This document shows, in pieces, positions 1-13,400 of a stretch of DNA of 64,000 bases (position 1 is its first letter; each line of letters begins with the position of its first letter). The notes beneath the pieces are model-generated. The model saw only the letters and a program-made list of their open reading frames with translations, had not been told where the DNA came from and searched no databases. The stretch comes from Neelides folsomi. Lineage: Eukaryota > Arthropoda > Collembola > Neelipleona > Neelidae. The translations under genes were made by a program, and so were the position numbers. The stretch is taken from the NCBI GenBank assembly GCA_034687125.1, contig JAQGBZ010000017.1:394858-458857 (forward strand). Reading direction: 5' to 3'.

Positions 1-1872
1 ACAAATATTGTTTAACACAAAATAACTTAACGAAGGAAAATAAATAATATGTTAATGTCAAAGTCTGATAACCGGCCAATATGAGATTAGATTCGACAAC
101 GACCCTTGATTATGAAAATGCAGAGTAATCATGAAATAATCAAACAAGTTGGTATTGAAATCTGATTTAATAATAATGACCTTAGATGAAATATTTTAGC
201 AATTTTAGATATTGTACTTAAGATTATAATTAAATATTCAAGGGAGACTCCCCTCAAGTATATTATGTATGTATGTAGAATTACTTTTACAGTTTTATTA
301 ATACATTATCAACAATCTTGTTTATATCAACATCATAATCAAAAAATCATAAAATCACCTCGCGCTCACGTTAGTATCCTCTATTTACACAATAGTTAAA
401 TACAATTCATTTTCAAGCTTTATGAGCTCCTACAAAAAGTGAATACAATTTATGTACAGAAAAAGGCGAGGATCTTGAACGAGTCCTACCAAAATTACTC
501 TCACAGTTAATTTCAGAATACAAAGTGTCCTTCATCAACCCTTTGGAAACCCAATGGTGAACAAATCATCTCTCAACAGATGCGAATGGCAAGAAGAGAA
601 GCTGAGCGATGCCGCCACATCGCCCACACTCCCTTAACAACTCACTCTCTTCGCTGTTAAATTGTCTTTCGTCAAGAGCATAGGTCAAATTCCTCACTAA
701 AATCCGTTAAGTTCGTCCCACTACCACCACACTGACTTGACACCCAAGAGGATCAATTGAATACTGAACGCCCAGTTACTTCCCACGTCCTTTTTTTACC
801 GCGGTCCCCAACGTCGTTGATTTTTCCTCGTCACGTTTAAAAAAGCACCGTGTTTTTTAGTCTTTCACTTTTCTAAGCTGCAAAAATATTTCTTCATCAA
901 GTGGTAGTCTTATTCTTTTTTAATATAGTAGAAATATGTTAAGTTTAAGTTTCCCAGTTGAGGAAGGTGTAGAGTCGTGTAGGTTCCGGTAGTTATTTCT
1001 TTTAAAAGTTTAAAAATATTGTTCTAATAATTATCATTTAACTCTTGACGGTCAAAACTGAAAAAGTAGAAAAAATCCTGCAATTTACTGTACAATCGCC
1101 TCTAACAAAAAAGACCCTTAAGTCACTTGTGTTGTAGTACATCATTTGTAATTAAATTTACATACTCTTGACGAAGTTTGTAAATAGGAGTAGTAGTATA
1201 GAATAAGTTAAAACATTAATATACAAGACTCAGAGTTGAATCACAATATACAGTTTTAAAGGGAAACCCCGATCTCCCACTCTCCAAAGAGAGAGTGAAG
1301 AGAGGAACAAAAAAGTAACAAAGCAGTAACAATGAATCAATTCCTCAATATAATAATATTAATTAAAAAAAAACAAATATTAGTCTCAAAATAAGTAGAG
1401 AATATCCCCATATAACAAGTATCTTAAATGCAGGCTCTGCAATTACAATGTTCGTAAATCCTTAGTTAAATATCAGTCACACAATTTATGATCCTAACAT
1501 AATAAGTTAACTAAAAAAACAAGTTGTAATGTAATCATAAATTTCACCTCATTAAATATATAAATTCCTATTTTCGTCGTCCCCCCTTTGGCTGAGTTAA
1601 AATAAATGAAAAAAAAGTGAATAGGTAAGAGACTCACAGCCACTAATGCATATTATAATAATATTTAAATTATTTATATACACTCTGAGAGTAAAATTGT
1701 ACCTAAGCTTTGTAAGTATGATAAATACAAAAAGTCGAAGATTTTTCCTCTCGGTTATGAATTAAATAATGATTTCACACTGCTTCCAAATCCGTCGTGC
1801 TCGTGACCACACTCGACAATTCGAGGAGTTACACTAAATCACAATATTAGAGGTTACACGGGTCACAACCAC
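1..1872 (-). other. Probable osa 3' untranslated region and downstream sequence
   Basis: AT-rich, no coding potential on either strand. Immediately downstream of the osa stop, so at least part should be its 3' UTR. One AATAAA on the minus strand lies at 299-294, giving a possible UTR of about 1.6 kb. The true cleavage site cannot be fixed from sequence. Confidence 0.45.
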
Positions 1873-4484
1873 TCACGAGGAGGGGATGAAGGTCGACACT
1901 GAACTGTGCTTATTCCCTACTTGATTGTTGAAGAAAGGGAAGTTCGGGGCGGGTTCTTTGCCAGAACTCAGTCTTGATGAGACGTTGATGGAGACGTTGT
2001 TCGGCCCATTTGGACCTCCCGGATGCCCATGTTGACCATGATGAGGACTGCTGTGAGGATGTGGGGCTGGATTTCGTGAGCGGCTTAGAGCAGGTGTATA
2101 GAAGATGTCATTGTTATTGTAATTACTCTTGTTGGAAAGGAGCCCTTCAGGAGTCGAACACTGGTAGAGGACTTGAGACACGAGAGCCGCCACTTTCTGT
2201 TCAAGGATCTGACTCATGACAAGTTGGAGAAGTCGCGGCTCGTGCTGCACGAACAATCCACGATTATCTGGATGTTTGGAAAGGTTAAGGAGACTTCCAG
2301 CTGCTCTGCGAAGCATATCAAGACTCGTCCCCATTGCTTCTGGGTTATCTCGAAGAACCGAAAATCCATGGTTGTTCGCTATGCTCATAGCATTCGATTC
2401 AGCCTAAAATTTTAAGAAAGTTAAATTAAATAATCTCATTAATAAAATTGGATACACATCAATTAATCAGAATTATTGAATTATTTAAACTTAAAGTAAA
2501 ACTTTTATAATAAAATTATTGGTTTAATTGAAATAATAAAACTCACTTGTTCAATAAAAGAGATGAGGAGGGAGATGCAAGGGTTCTGGAGAGCAATTGT
2601 TCTAGCTACACCCGAGTCAGCCGCCGAAAGGTACGAAATGAGATTGACAGAGAACTCCCTAATAACTTGGTCTTCTGTCCTGCAGAGACACCGGCAGAGG
2701 AGCTGACACAACCTCTCTATCCTCGAATATGGAGGAGTAGCCAACAGGAGGTCAACGTTCCCTTGGGTCACACTCAACTTGCACAGTGATTCAATGGCGA
2801 GTCTTTGAGGTGACAAATTCGAACCAGAAGAAGGGCCAAGAGTTGGAAACGAATCTTGTCCATACGCTGCCGGACAAACTGCCCAATGGAGAAGGCCATC
2901 CAACACAGGTCTGCTCACTTCTTCCGAAAAAGAACTCAAGTCCATTTGCCCAGAGATGTTCGAGATCATGACGAGGACGTGTTCTCTAATATGATGCATG
3001 TACTCCCACCACCACTCCTCATCAGCTCCACAGAGGCTTGTACAGGATTCAGCATCAATTTCAGCTGCAGCAGCTGCAGCCGCTGCCACTGCAATGAGCC
3101 CATCCTCATCTTCAGCTCCATTGAGAGCTGAAGATTCCTCTTCCATCATTTTCATTCTCTTAGAAGTTGGCTTTCCCTTGAGCGGATGTTCATGATGGAG
3201 TAAAAGCAGCTTTCCCATTAAGCTCAAGAAATTCATATTTTTCCCAAACTCGACGTCATTTCCAGGAACGAATGTCAAGTTCCTCAGGATGTTGCAAATG
3301 GAAAGGCAGCGTCTGGCCAAAGAATCTTGAGACTCAGTCACATGATACAAACTAGGTTCATCTCGTGTATAACATTCGTCTTCAAACTCTTCCATTTTTC
3401 TTCTCTTGAGGGAACAACCGGGATCTTTGACACGGATGCCTCCTTCACACAATAAGATCTCAACGGGCTTTTTCTCAGGGAAATCGTGGGAAGAGTTGGA
3501 ATTCTCTCCTGTAAAGCTCATGGCATCGTCACTTTGTCCATTCACAAGCTCTTCCTTCTTTTTCTGTTTTTTGGCCTCGTCCTCGTTGTTGTTGTCAGTG
3601 ACACTTCTCGTTCGTCGGGTCCTCTTCGGGGGAAGATTCAAAACTTGACTGTTTCTCCTTAGAGGAAACCGATGGCTGGGAACTGGCAAGGGAATTTCTT
3701 TCATTTCTTCAATATCGACTGGTTCTTCCTTCACCACTACTGGAGGTTCTTCTTCTTCCTTATTCTCCTTTTTCTCGTCTTTGAGAATTCTGATGGTGGG
3801 AACGATGTTGAGATCCGATGAGAATGAAGTGATGACGTGGCGTGTGAGGTCCATTGTAGCTGTCGGCTGTCCGACAAAATCAGGATCGTTTCTAGCCTTC
3901 TCATCTGAATCCCATTCACGGGGACCGCTAACGATGAAGGGTTCTTCCTCTCTGTTCAAGATCCCAACTTTATCTCCGGATATTCGGCTCACGAATGTGT
4001 AGTTTGTCCCACTCAGCACTAACGTCCGACCTCCTTCTTTCATATCAACTCCGTTTGGAACTCCAATGTCCACACCTTCTTCCGCACTTGCTAGTGTCGT
4101 TTCGAACCATTTACGATCCTATGAAAAAAAATTCAATTTACAATTTAAATAATGAGAATTTACGAAATATTTCCCAAGCCAGTACATTATTGGATTTCCT
4201 AATTAATCAATAATATAATATACCTTTGAGTTTAAGCCTTCTTCTGCTTTCAGGTCTCCTTGATCAATCCCAACGGCTTGACCAAAGATAAGGATGAGTG
4301 ACCGTCGAAGATGTTCCAAAAGAATCTCCATAAGGCCAGGAAGATAAGTTAGAGAAAAGTATGAAACGGATTGATCGTCGTATAAAAGCACATTGAGAAC
4401 ATCCAAAGCCCATGTCGTTTCCGCTAATAGTCCAGACTTCAAACACATCATTATCCTCCAGGCCTCCACGGGAGCCACGTTGTT
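1873..4484 (-). other. osa: Exons encoding the C-terminal BAF250_C (DUF3518-type) region of Osa
   Basis: Exons 4484-4224, 4118-2547 and 2403-1873 encode the helical C-terminal region of ARID1/Osa proteins. Hallmarks: APVEAWRIMMCLKSGLLAET followed by WALDVLNVLLYDD, then RRCLSICNILRNLTFVPGND, a block ending in LISFIEQAESNAMSIANNHG, and NPEAMGTSLDMLRRAAGSLL. In this family the region docks the subunit on the core remodeller. Between the conserved blocks lies an acidic/lysine-rich insert with NLPPKRTRRTRS (a plausible nuclear localisation signal) and an eight-alanine run. The final 90 residues are low-complexity and not conserved. Confidence 0.9.
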
Positions 4485-7400
4485 CTACAAATTCAATTAC
4501 CCATTACATTCAATTCAATTCAACTCACTCTCAATGAAGTCCAATTCAGTTAATTGAAAAGAACATCGTATCAGTAATTTGTTAATACCTTGTGAAGTTT
4601 GTGTCTTCTTGTTAGTAGTGGAGTGACAGCTTCAATACTATCATGAGGGAACGCCACTTCCTTTTTCGCAGGTCCCGATGAGGAGGAATATTGAGCTTGT
4701 TGAGGCTGTGGAGACATAGGAGGGAGTGGATGTGGTGGAGGGCCCATTCCTCCAGCTCTCATTGTACTCAGCTCGTTCATATGAGCCAAAGGGCCAGACA
4801 TCATCGGTTTGCCCGGTGAACCGCCGACAGATACAGGAGGCGGAGGTGGAATCATTCCTCCAACTGTCGAGAAGTTCTTGTACATGTCAGCTCCTTTCCC
4901 AGGAGGAGGTGGAAATCCTGGGCGAGGCGGTCTTGGTTGAGCCCATGAGGAACCGGCAGGACTGACTTGAGGCACTGGTGGAGCAGAAGGTACAGGACTC
5001 CCAGGACCATAACGACCATCAGGACTTGGCCATGATCCTTGGCCTGATGGAGGAGCAGGTTGTCCAAGTTGGGGACCTCTTGAGCTAGGAGGCATTTGAC
5101 CCCATGGTTGCGGAGGTGCCTGACTTGGAGAACTGGAAGGAGGTGCTCCTGGTGAATGAGATGAAGGTGCTGAGCTCGTGGCAGCTTGAGGATGCGGATG
5201 AGGAGGACCAGGTGATGGAACGACTGCTCCTCCAGGAGTCGGCGAAGGACCAGGATATGCTCCACCTCTTCCAGGCTGAGCTGTTGGAGGTCCAGCTGAA
5301 GGTTGAGGAGGTCCTGAAGGTGGATATTGTCCGCCGCTATTCTGCCAACCTATTAAATCAATTGCAAAATAAGGATAATCCAAACTCCACGATAAACTTT
5401 TGCCTATTCCTTATCAAAATGAAATTTAATAGCGTATAATCGGATTGTATCTTTATATTGTACGTATTTATAATACCCATACCCTTAAACAACAATTGGT
5501 ATTTAAGTGAGTGGGGAATCATGACTAGTTAATGGTTCTGCAGTTTGAAATTAAATACTCTTATTTCATTTTAAATATCTAAGCTATTACAATTGTTTTC
5601 CCCCGTTCGCCAATTCCATCAAATGAAAGAGCGAGGAGAACGGGGGGAGCATGAGGGACAAAAAACTCTTAATGGCCTTTCTTGTTCGAGTTCCAGTGAA
5701 ATGAGGATATTATTGGCTCGCCACCAAAGAGAACGAAGAGAGGAGCTATATAACACCAAACTAGGAACATTCTCCTTTATATCTAAAGTTGAAAGAGGAG
5801 GGTTCAATTCCTAGAATTGAGTGAGTCGTACCATAAGGAGGCATCCGCTGTTGTTGTGGCGGTCCTTGTCCCTGGGGCGGGTATCCCGGGAACGTGGTTG
5901 CACCGGCTGGTCCTGCAGGCTCCTTGCCGGCCGGCGGAAGGAACCCAGAGTAAGGCGCCCCGCTCGGCGGCTGTCCCGCCGCTTGACCTTCTTTCGGTGG
6001 TGGATAGTCGACACGTCTGCCTTGGCTCGGATGGGGTGGTGGCATATGTTTACCACCACTACCATGGGATCCAGGTCCTGACGACTGACCACTTCCCGGT
6101 GGGTAACCCTATAGTTAAAAAATATTTTGTTATTAGCAATTCAAGGAGCTAAAGCCGTGTGGTGAATTCAATATTAAATTAGATAAAATGGAAAATTAGC
6201 ATTTTATTACTTCGGACATCAAGGGGCTAGAATTACAAGGCAGCTGTATAGAGCGCTTAGCGGATTTCAGTATTTTCTTCTAGAATGAAAAGAATAAGCA
6301 ACAATTGTAAAAAGCATTATTTTATTTCCTAGCGGGTCAGTAAAACAATAAAATACATCACAATGTGCAAATTAGGTATTGATATTTGAAGCTTGATTAT
6401 TTTATTAAAATAAAATATTATATTAATTTTATGCTTAAGTTAAAAATGGTTAAACAAAACATAAAAAAACATTGATTAGCTCGTACTTTTAAAGTAGATT
6501 TAAGCGTAGAAATGCCAGGCGGTGGCGAACGAATGAGTAATTGGTGAACCAAATTGGATGAAGCGTCCGAAATAGGCTAGCAATTTTAATAAAGCTCAAA
6601 TGACATGAAAATTGATTAAAAGATTCAATACTTGATCAGTTGGTGGAGGCGGCTGGGAATGATAATAGTCTTGATTCGGGTATCCGTTTGGTGCCTGTGG
6701 CGGAAACGGTGGCCTTCCTTGAGGAGGATAAGGAGATTGTCCCGGAGGTGGCGGCCCTCCAGCTGTTGTTGATGTTGGCGGCCCCATCGCATTATACCTC
6801 CCATCTTCACTTGGAGGTGGTGGAGGAACGGCGGGGGCCGGGGCGGCCGACGCACCTTGAGGTCCCTGTGGAGGCGGCGGATGGGCCGGAGGATAAGCAG
6901 ATGGGGCAGCAGGAGGAACTCCTGGCGGCGGAGTTTCTCCCGGGTATCCGCCATACATTGGTCGTGGTCCTGGTGGATATGGGCCCTGGGTGGATTGGGG
7001 GTAGGGCTGACCAGCCGGGTAAGGTTCATGACCAGCCGGAGGAGCTCCTACTGGAGGCCCTCTTGAGTATTCTTGACCTGGTGGCGGTGGATACTGAGGA
7101 TAGCTCCCTGGTGGTCCTTGATACCCTGTGATGAAACAATGTTAAGACCCAATCTGAGAATAGGACAATTTGGGAAGTGGAAAGTGATTAGAAAGCAGAT
7201 TTGGAGAAATTCCCTTTCTTAAAAGAACTTTTTTTAATTTCTCAACGCATCAAAATTCTTTCCCAATTTCAATAATTCTAATCTATTTAAATTTACATTT
7301 TCTAAAGATTGTTAATTTATTAATTATATATAATATTTTTAAAATTTCTCAAATGATTTATTTTTAAAAAAGCGGTTCCGTTGAAAAAAGAGTCAAATCA

Positions 7401-10400
7401 ATTTTAAATCTCAATTTATAAAAAAGAAGCAAATTGGAATTCAAAGCAAAGTTTCATTTCGCATTTCTAAAAGATTAAAACCCGGTTTTAAGATCAGAAA
7501 GGGCGCAGAGGGTCTTTTCTCGACATTAAGATTCGAATTATTGAATGAGTAATATATAGAGATCAATTAATCAAGGGAGAAGGAAGAGTTTTTAAAAATA
7601 CACGAAGGGTCGTGTTAAGGAGAAAGAAAACAGGGCCTGAAACACGTACCAGTAGGTGGAGGAGTCGAATACGGAGGATAATAATTGGCCCTACCACCCT
7701 GCTGTTGTTGGTTATGACTTGGATGAAATTGATGCAAGTATTGGTTAGACGGATGCATGTCATCGAACGGATTCGAAACACTGATATTCTTATCACCTAG
7801 TCAGAGAGACATTCATCAGACTTGCCCATACGCTTCCCCAGCGACAATGAGAAATCCCTCCACCAGACCAACTGGAGAATCCTCACTTACAATCCAACGA
7901 CAAAACAAAGTCTTCTCAAGCAAAGTTATTCCAAAACAACCCCAGGGAAAAAAATGGCAAAAAACCTTACCCTTCAAAACAATAAAAAATATAAATAGGA
8001 AGGAGAAAGGCCAAAAAAGATTATTAATAATTTAGTTAAAAAAATTTCAAATTACTCGAAAGTTAGTCATGTTACAGTTGAACTTGACGAGTAGGTTTTA
8101 TATAAGTAGAGGTTCAAAACATTCGGTACATTAGAATGTGTTACAATTGAAAGTAGAAGGATTTAGAAATAGGAACGAAGAGTCTAATTTCCGGTTAACT
8201 CTAAATAAAATTGAGGTACTTGGATGTAAAGTCAAGGATCCCAAGAAAAAATTGTGCTCAAGCGGAAGAGGAGTGAGAGAGAATGAGTGAGTTACCAGGA
8301 TGAGTAGATTGATTTTGGGGAGACTGGCCAGGAGGAGGAGGTCCTCTCTGAGAACCAGGAGGGGCCGAGGGTGGCGGTCCGCCCGGCGGAGCTGACTGTC
8401 CATAATCTCCTGGACCTCCTGGCGGATAGGGTGGATATGAAGGGCCGCCAAATCCATCCATCGAGGAGTTGTTGGCAGCAGCTGGGCCAGGGAACGAATC
8501 CTGAGAATTGGAGGATCCAGGAGAAGGAACTGGTGCGGCTTTGGACCCCTTCTTCTTCGACGTCGCCTCAACCTGATTGATGAGCGGTTGAGGGTCGATC
8601 CCGCCACGGTCAAATTTGCACTCAAAGGGAAGGAGATGCTTTGTATAGTGTTTCCTCAATGTATATGCTGCACTCGACGATGCACCAATGCCAAGGCTCC
8701 CTGCAATATCCTTCCATGTCTTGTTCTTTGTAACCTACAAAGGAGAAAAAGTTAGTTTTCCTTTCAACATCAAAAATTAGATTTTATAACATTATTGCAC
8801 AATTTACTTCAAGGAAACCGCCGCGCTCTTTCACGAGGAAATAGAGCCTAAAGAGATCCAAGGGATTCTTTGAAATGGTCGGACAGGCCGTAATCGGAGT
8901 CCCGTGTTCCTCCATGTAATGAAGCAATTTATCGAGGAACATTCTTCGCTCAGGGTTGTCATCCATGTCATACAACTTGTTCATGCTGTCCGGCTTCTAA
9001 CAAATCAAAAGAATATAATAAATAAAGATTCAAATAAACACCCACCACCACCAAAAAGGAAATAAAAAAACGTTTACCAAAAACAAAGAAAAATGTATTA
9101 CTTTTTTTACCTTCACTTTCGACCTGTAATGGTCACTAGGCGGGGGAGGTTGGGGATGACTATTTAGCACCTAAAATTAAAGGTTTACATTTAGTCGTCA
9201 GTTTTCTCGATTATAAAATATATAAAATTGAACATTTTATAAAATCTAATTTTCTCTATTAACTTACAGGACTCGCGGGTGTTTTTGGCCAACCAGGGCT
9301 ATTCATTTCACCGTACTCCTCGTGTATGGAGCCCATAGAGACAGCCCCAGGAGAGTGGACGGCATTTCCTTGGGGTGTCGGCGGATGACTTTGGTACGTG
9401 TGACTTACAGGGCCCTCCTTTCGCAGCTTTGGCATCTGTGGTCCCTCGTCTCCCCCAGAAGTCCCTGAAGCGTTAGAGAGAGTCGACTGTTGTGATGCTT
9501 CATCCACCGGGGCACCGTCCGGTCCAACAGACACAATGTTTGGCGGATTCGCGTTGCTCTCGGCACTCTCTGCCTCGTGAGGTGGAGGCGGAAGATGATG
9601 AGGACCCGAAGAACCAAGTGGAGGTGTTGGACTGCTTGATGGGAGCCCAGAAGCCGATGGCGGACCCATTTGTCCTCCGTAACCTCCCCCATGAGGTGGA
9701 GATCCAAACCCCATCTTTTGCTATTTTAAATTATAAAGATCCAATTTAATTAAATCGTTTTTAATCAATTGAAAGTGTAACGATGAAAGGAATCTTCATT
9801 TACCTGGAGATGGTGTTTGAGATAATGTGGATGAGATCTCTGCTGGGGATTCTGGCTCTGATTTTGCGGTTGAGCCTGAGGAGGTGGCCAATTCTGGCCC
9901 TGTTGAGGAGGTGGTCCTCCGGGACCATAACCAGGAGGTGGAGGACCATATGGATATTGGTTCTGAGGAGGAGGCGGAGTCCCTGCAACATGATTCGGAA
10001 GGTTCGGCCGCGTTTGCGGAGGCAGCGGATGTGGATAGTTATTTGGGCCCGGTTGTTGACCAGGAGGCTGAGGCGGGTATCCCCCATGATGTCTCGAGGC
10101 TCCAGTCGGATAGACCTGCTGCTGTTGTTGTTGCCAATGTTGTTGTTGTGGCCCTTGTTGATAGTGTGGTTGCATTTGAGGAAGATGGCTCAATTTTCCT
10201 CCTGGATACATCGCATGATGTTGAGGAGGCGCCATTGACTGCCCAGGATAGCCTCCTAATGAATTTCAAAAAAAATAAAAATAAATATTTGTTAATTTAT
10301 CATTTCCATCATCCTTCTCGAGCCATTTCTTACAAAATCAATATTAATACTATTTCAGCATTTTTAACCTAAAGTTAAAAAAATAAATGAATAATAATTC

Positions 10401-13400
10401 GAACAGAGCCTAGACTGCCTAGAGTGCAGTGTACAATATAAAGTAAATAAACTCAATGTTTCACTGATATGTGCATAGATCTGTAATGTGGCAAAGAACT
10501 TGACACATGGTAAACTGTCACCCGCGGCTTGACAAAAGTTCCAATAAAGAATAGTAATTGGTGGCTAGACTCAATGTGAAAAGGAAAGTCGACAATGAGA
10601 CCATTTTCACGTTTCCCGAAGGTTACGCTTAAATTGAAGGAAATCAAAGTCGGCATTCTTCTGTCTGCGTGGTTTACACTTGTAGCATTTAAGCACAATG
10701 TTCAATAAAAGAGTGAAGGGGGAATCCTGCTCCTAATGAAATGCTAATTTATTCAGGTGGAATGCTGTGCATCAATGAATGTCTCCACAAATAGCCTGTT
10801 TGACACAATAAGTGACTCGAGACATCCTGTAGGAATCTCAATGTGATGATAAGAAAGACCTTCGAATTTCGTTTGAGAAGATTCAGATGAGCAGAGGTGA
10901 AAGTCTCGACGGAAAAACATCAACTATCTTCAGATTTGTCAATCATCCCATTTTTCTTGCCACAATGATTATTTAATTTCGATATTCACACCTCCATCAG
11001 ATATAATATTCATTGTTTGTTTTAATTGTCTTCAGCTATCAATGAAATATTATTTCAAAACAAAATGGTATAATGTCTGTTATGTTGATACTCATTCACA
11101 GTCCATGCATATTCTTTCCTCATCATTTAACCATAAACTGACCTTCTACTCTATGTTATAGTTTATCGATCACCCAATTGAAACCAATTTAATATTCTCG
11201 TTTATAAGAAAATTGTCACAATGATATAATTAAATGCAACATCATGACGTATGTTGGCTGTACGCATACAGCTTCCATTTCTGGCACAAGTATGTAAATG
11301 AGAGAAGGGACTCAATCTCGTGACGGGGATGCATTTCGTGACAATTGGACAAAAACCTTCCTAAACAAATATGAAGCCGGGGCCTTAGCCTAAATTTAAA
11401 AATACCCTTTCCTTCGCCGAGCCCTCGAGTCCCTAGTTTATTTATCATTACATTATTTAATACATTACAATTCAATTTTTTACTTTATACCTTCCTCCTC
11501 AATTCAATGGTCTTCATATTTCAAGAAAATGATTTATATAGTTAAATAATTTATTCAATCAATTCTTATAACAAATCAAACTTATCGACATTTAACATGA
11601 AACAATGCTTATAAAATTTTAACATGCTATTTCCTACCCAATTTTTATAAATTCATAATTGAAACTAAACCGGATACCATTTAGGATGATGGTTTAACCA
11701 AGTTTAACAAAGAAAATGAAAGTCAGCTTATTAATAATTCTATTAATCTCTTAAATTAATAATGAATTACTCGAAAAGTGAAATCTGTATATCAGAACTT
11801 CAGAACACGAATAAACACAATGCACCAGAATTAAAACTAATTTAATAATAAATCTGAATGCTTGTTATTGTTATGTTCGAAGCAGATAGATAAATAAAGT
11901 TTAATTAAGACCCTGATAATGACATTTATATAAAACGTGGAAGTGCATTCTTCATAATGGTTTGTTACTCCTATAATATGTACTCCTCTACTATGCATTG
12001 TATAACGCTTGCAAGTAAATAGATTCAAATAATGTAAGTGGAATGACCTCAATCAAACACATGTTAACACTCCACACACCTCAAAATAAAACAATTGAGA
12101 GGAAAGGAACTCATTTCTCATTCACCAAACCCTTCTCAATCAAATCAAACAACACATCAAATTACACAATATTCAAGTTTCCTCCAATTACATATTAGTT
12201 TACTTGTGTTCCTTTCCCAGATTTTTCATAAAAATAAATAAGAAGAACAGGATTTATACAGTAATTATCTTTAAATTGTCACTTGAAATTATACACTTCC
12301 ATTGTCCGTTTTTGTACAGCTCTCATCTTACAATTATTAAGTATAATGACAGGTTGAAAGATAAACTATGAAACTATAAGACTTCAAATTCAAGCCTGAA
12401 AGCCTATATCACTAAAATGAAACAAACATACAAGATTGTTGAAAAAGTTAATAATGAAGTGTGAAGTATCTCTACCTGTATTAACATCCAATTCAAATGT
12501 TAGGTTAATTGAGAAAAAAGTGAAATTGAGGGATGGAAAAAAACGGCTAAGCAACTTAAGCAAGTACTGTCATTCACTAGTTGATCCATCGAGACATGGA
12601 AAGTAAAGGACGATTTGAGCGTATTTTTACACTCTTCACTTAAATCCGTTATACAACTCGACGACTCTCATTCACTCACATCTAATGTAATCCTCTAAAA
12701 CTCTTACTACATATAAAACGATACAAATAAGGGATATACCTACCCAACTTTCCTATCTCCAATCCCTGTATTTACACTATAAAGTATACTCATTGTATTT
12801 CTGAGTATATCTACAAATCTACCTGATTTTCCACAAAAGTAGTCCTATACACCCATCCTTATTGAACCATCACCTCTCAAATGTGCATTTGAAGTCAATG
12901 CATGGAGTCGAGTATAGGAGACTCGAGACCTTGCCCTTCCTCCTTTTCATCCCATCACACGCATGTTTAATAATGTGTCCCTATAGTCAGTGATTTCCAT
13001 ATCAGGGGCATTGTTTCGTAGTCAGCTGAAGAGATTAGCATGTGAATTGGCAGGGTAATCCTGTAGGATAGGTCAAGAGGTTCCAACTCCACTTCATCAT
13101 CCGTCCCCTTTCGATGATAAAGGAGTCGGAGAAGGATAAAAGGGGAGGAAAACAAACAGATTCCTCTTCAATCCAGGAGAGTTCATTATTCTTCTCAATG
13201 GAGACATTCCTCTTGAAAAACCATCACAGGGCTCAGTCAGGACCAACCAGGGGCAATAAATCAAAGGCCAAAGGAGGAGAACTCACAAAGCTAATCTAAT
13301 CCAAATCATGAGGAAACTTCCTTGAACTTCAGTTTAAAATTTTCCTTCATATTCGCTTCACACAAAAGGTCGAATGAGCTGAAGGGAAATGAAACATAGG

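Noticed and set aside
6640..7131. 163-codon plus-strand frame
   Set aside because: Antisense shadow of osa exon 12 (proline/glycine-rich).
9827..10372. 181-codon plus-strand frame
   Set aside because: Lies antisense to a Pro/Gln-rich osa exon; such codons leave the opposite strand open. No start context, splice sites or recognisable protein.
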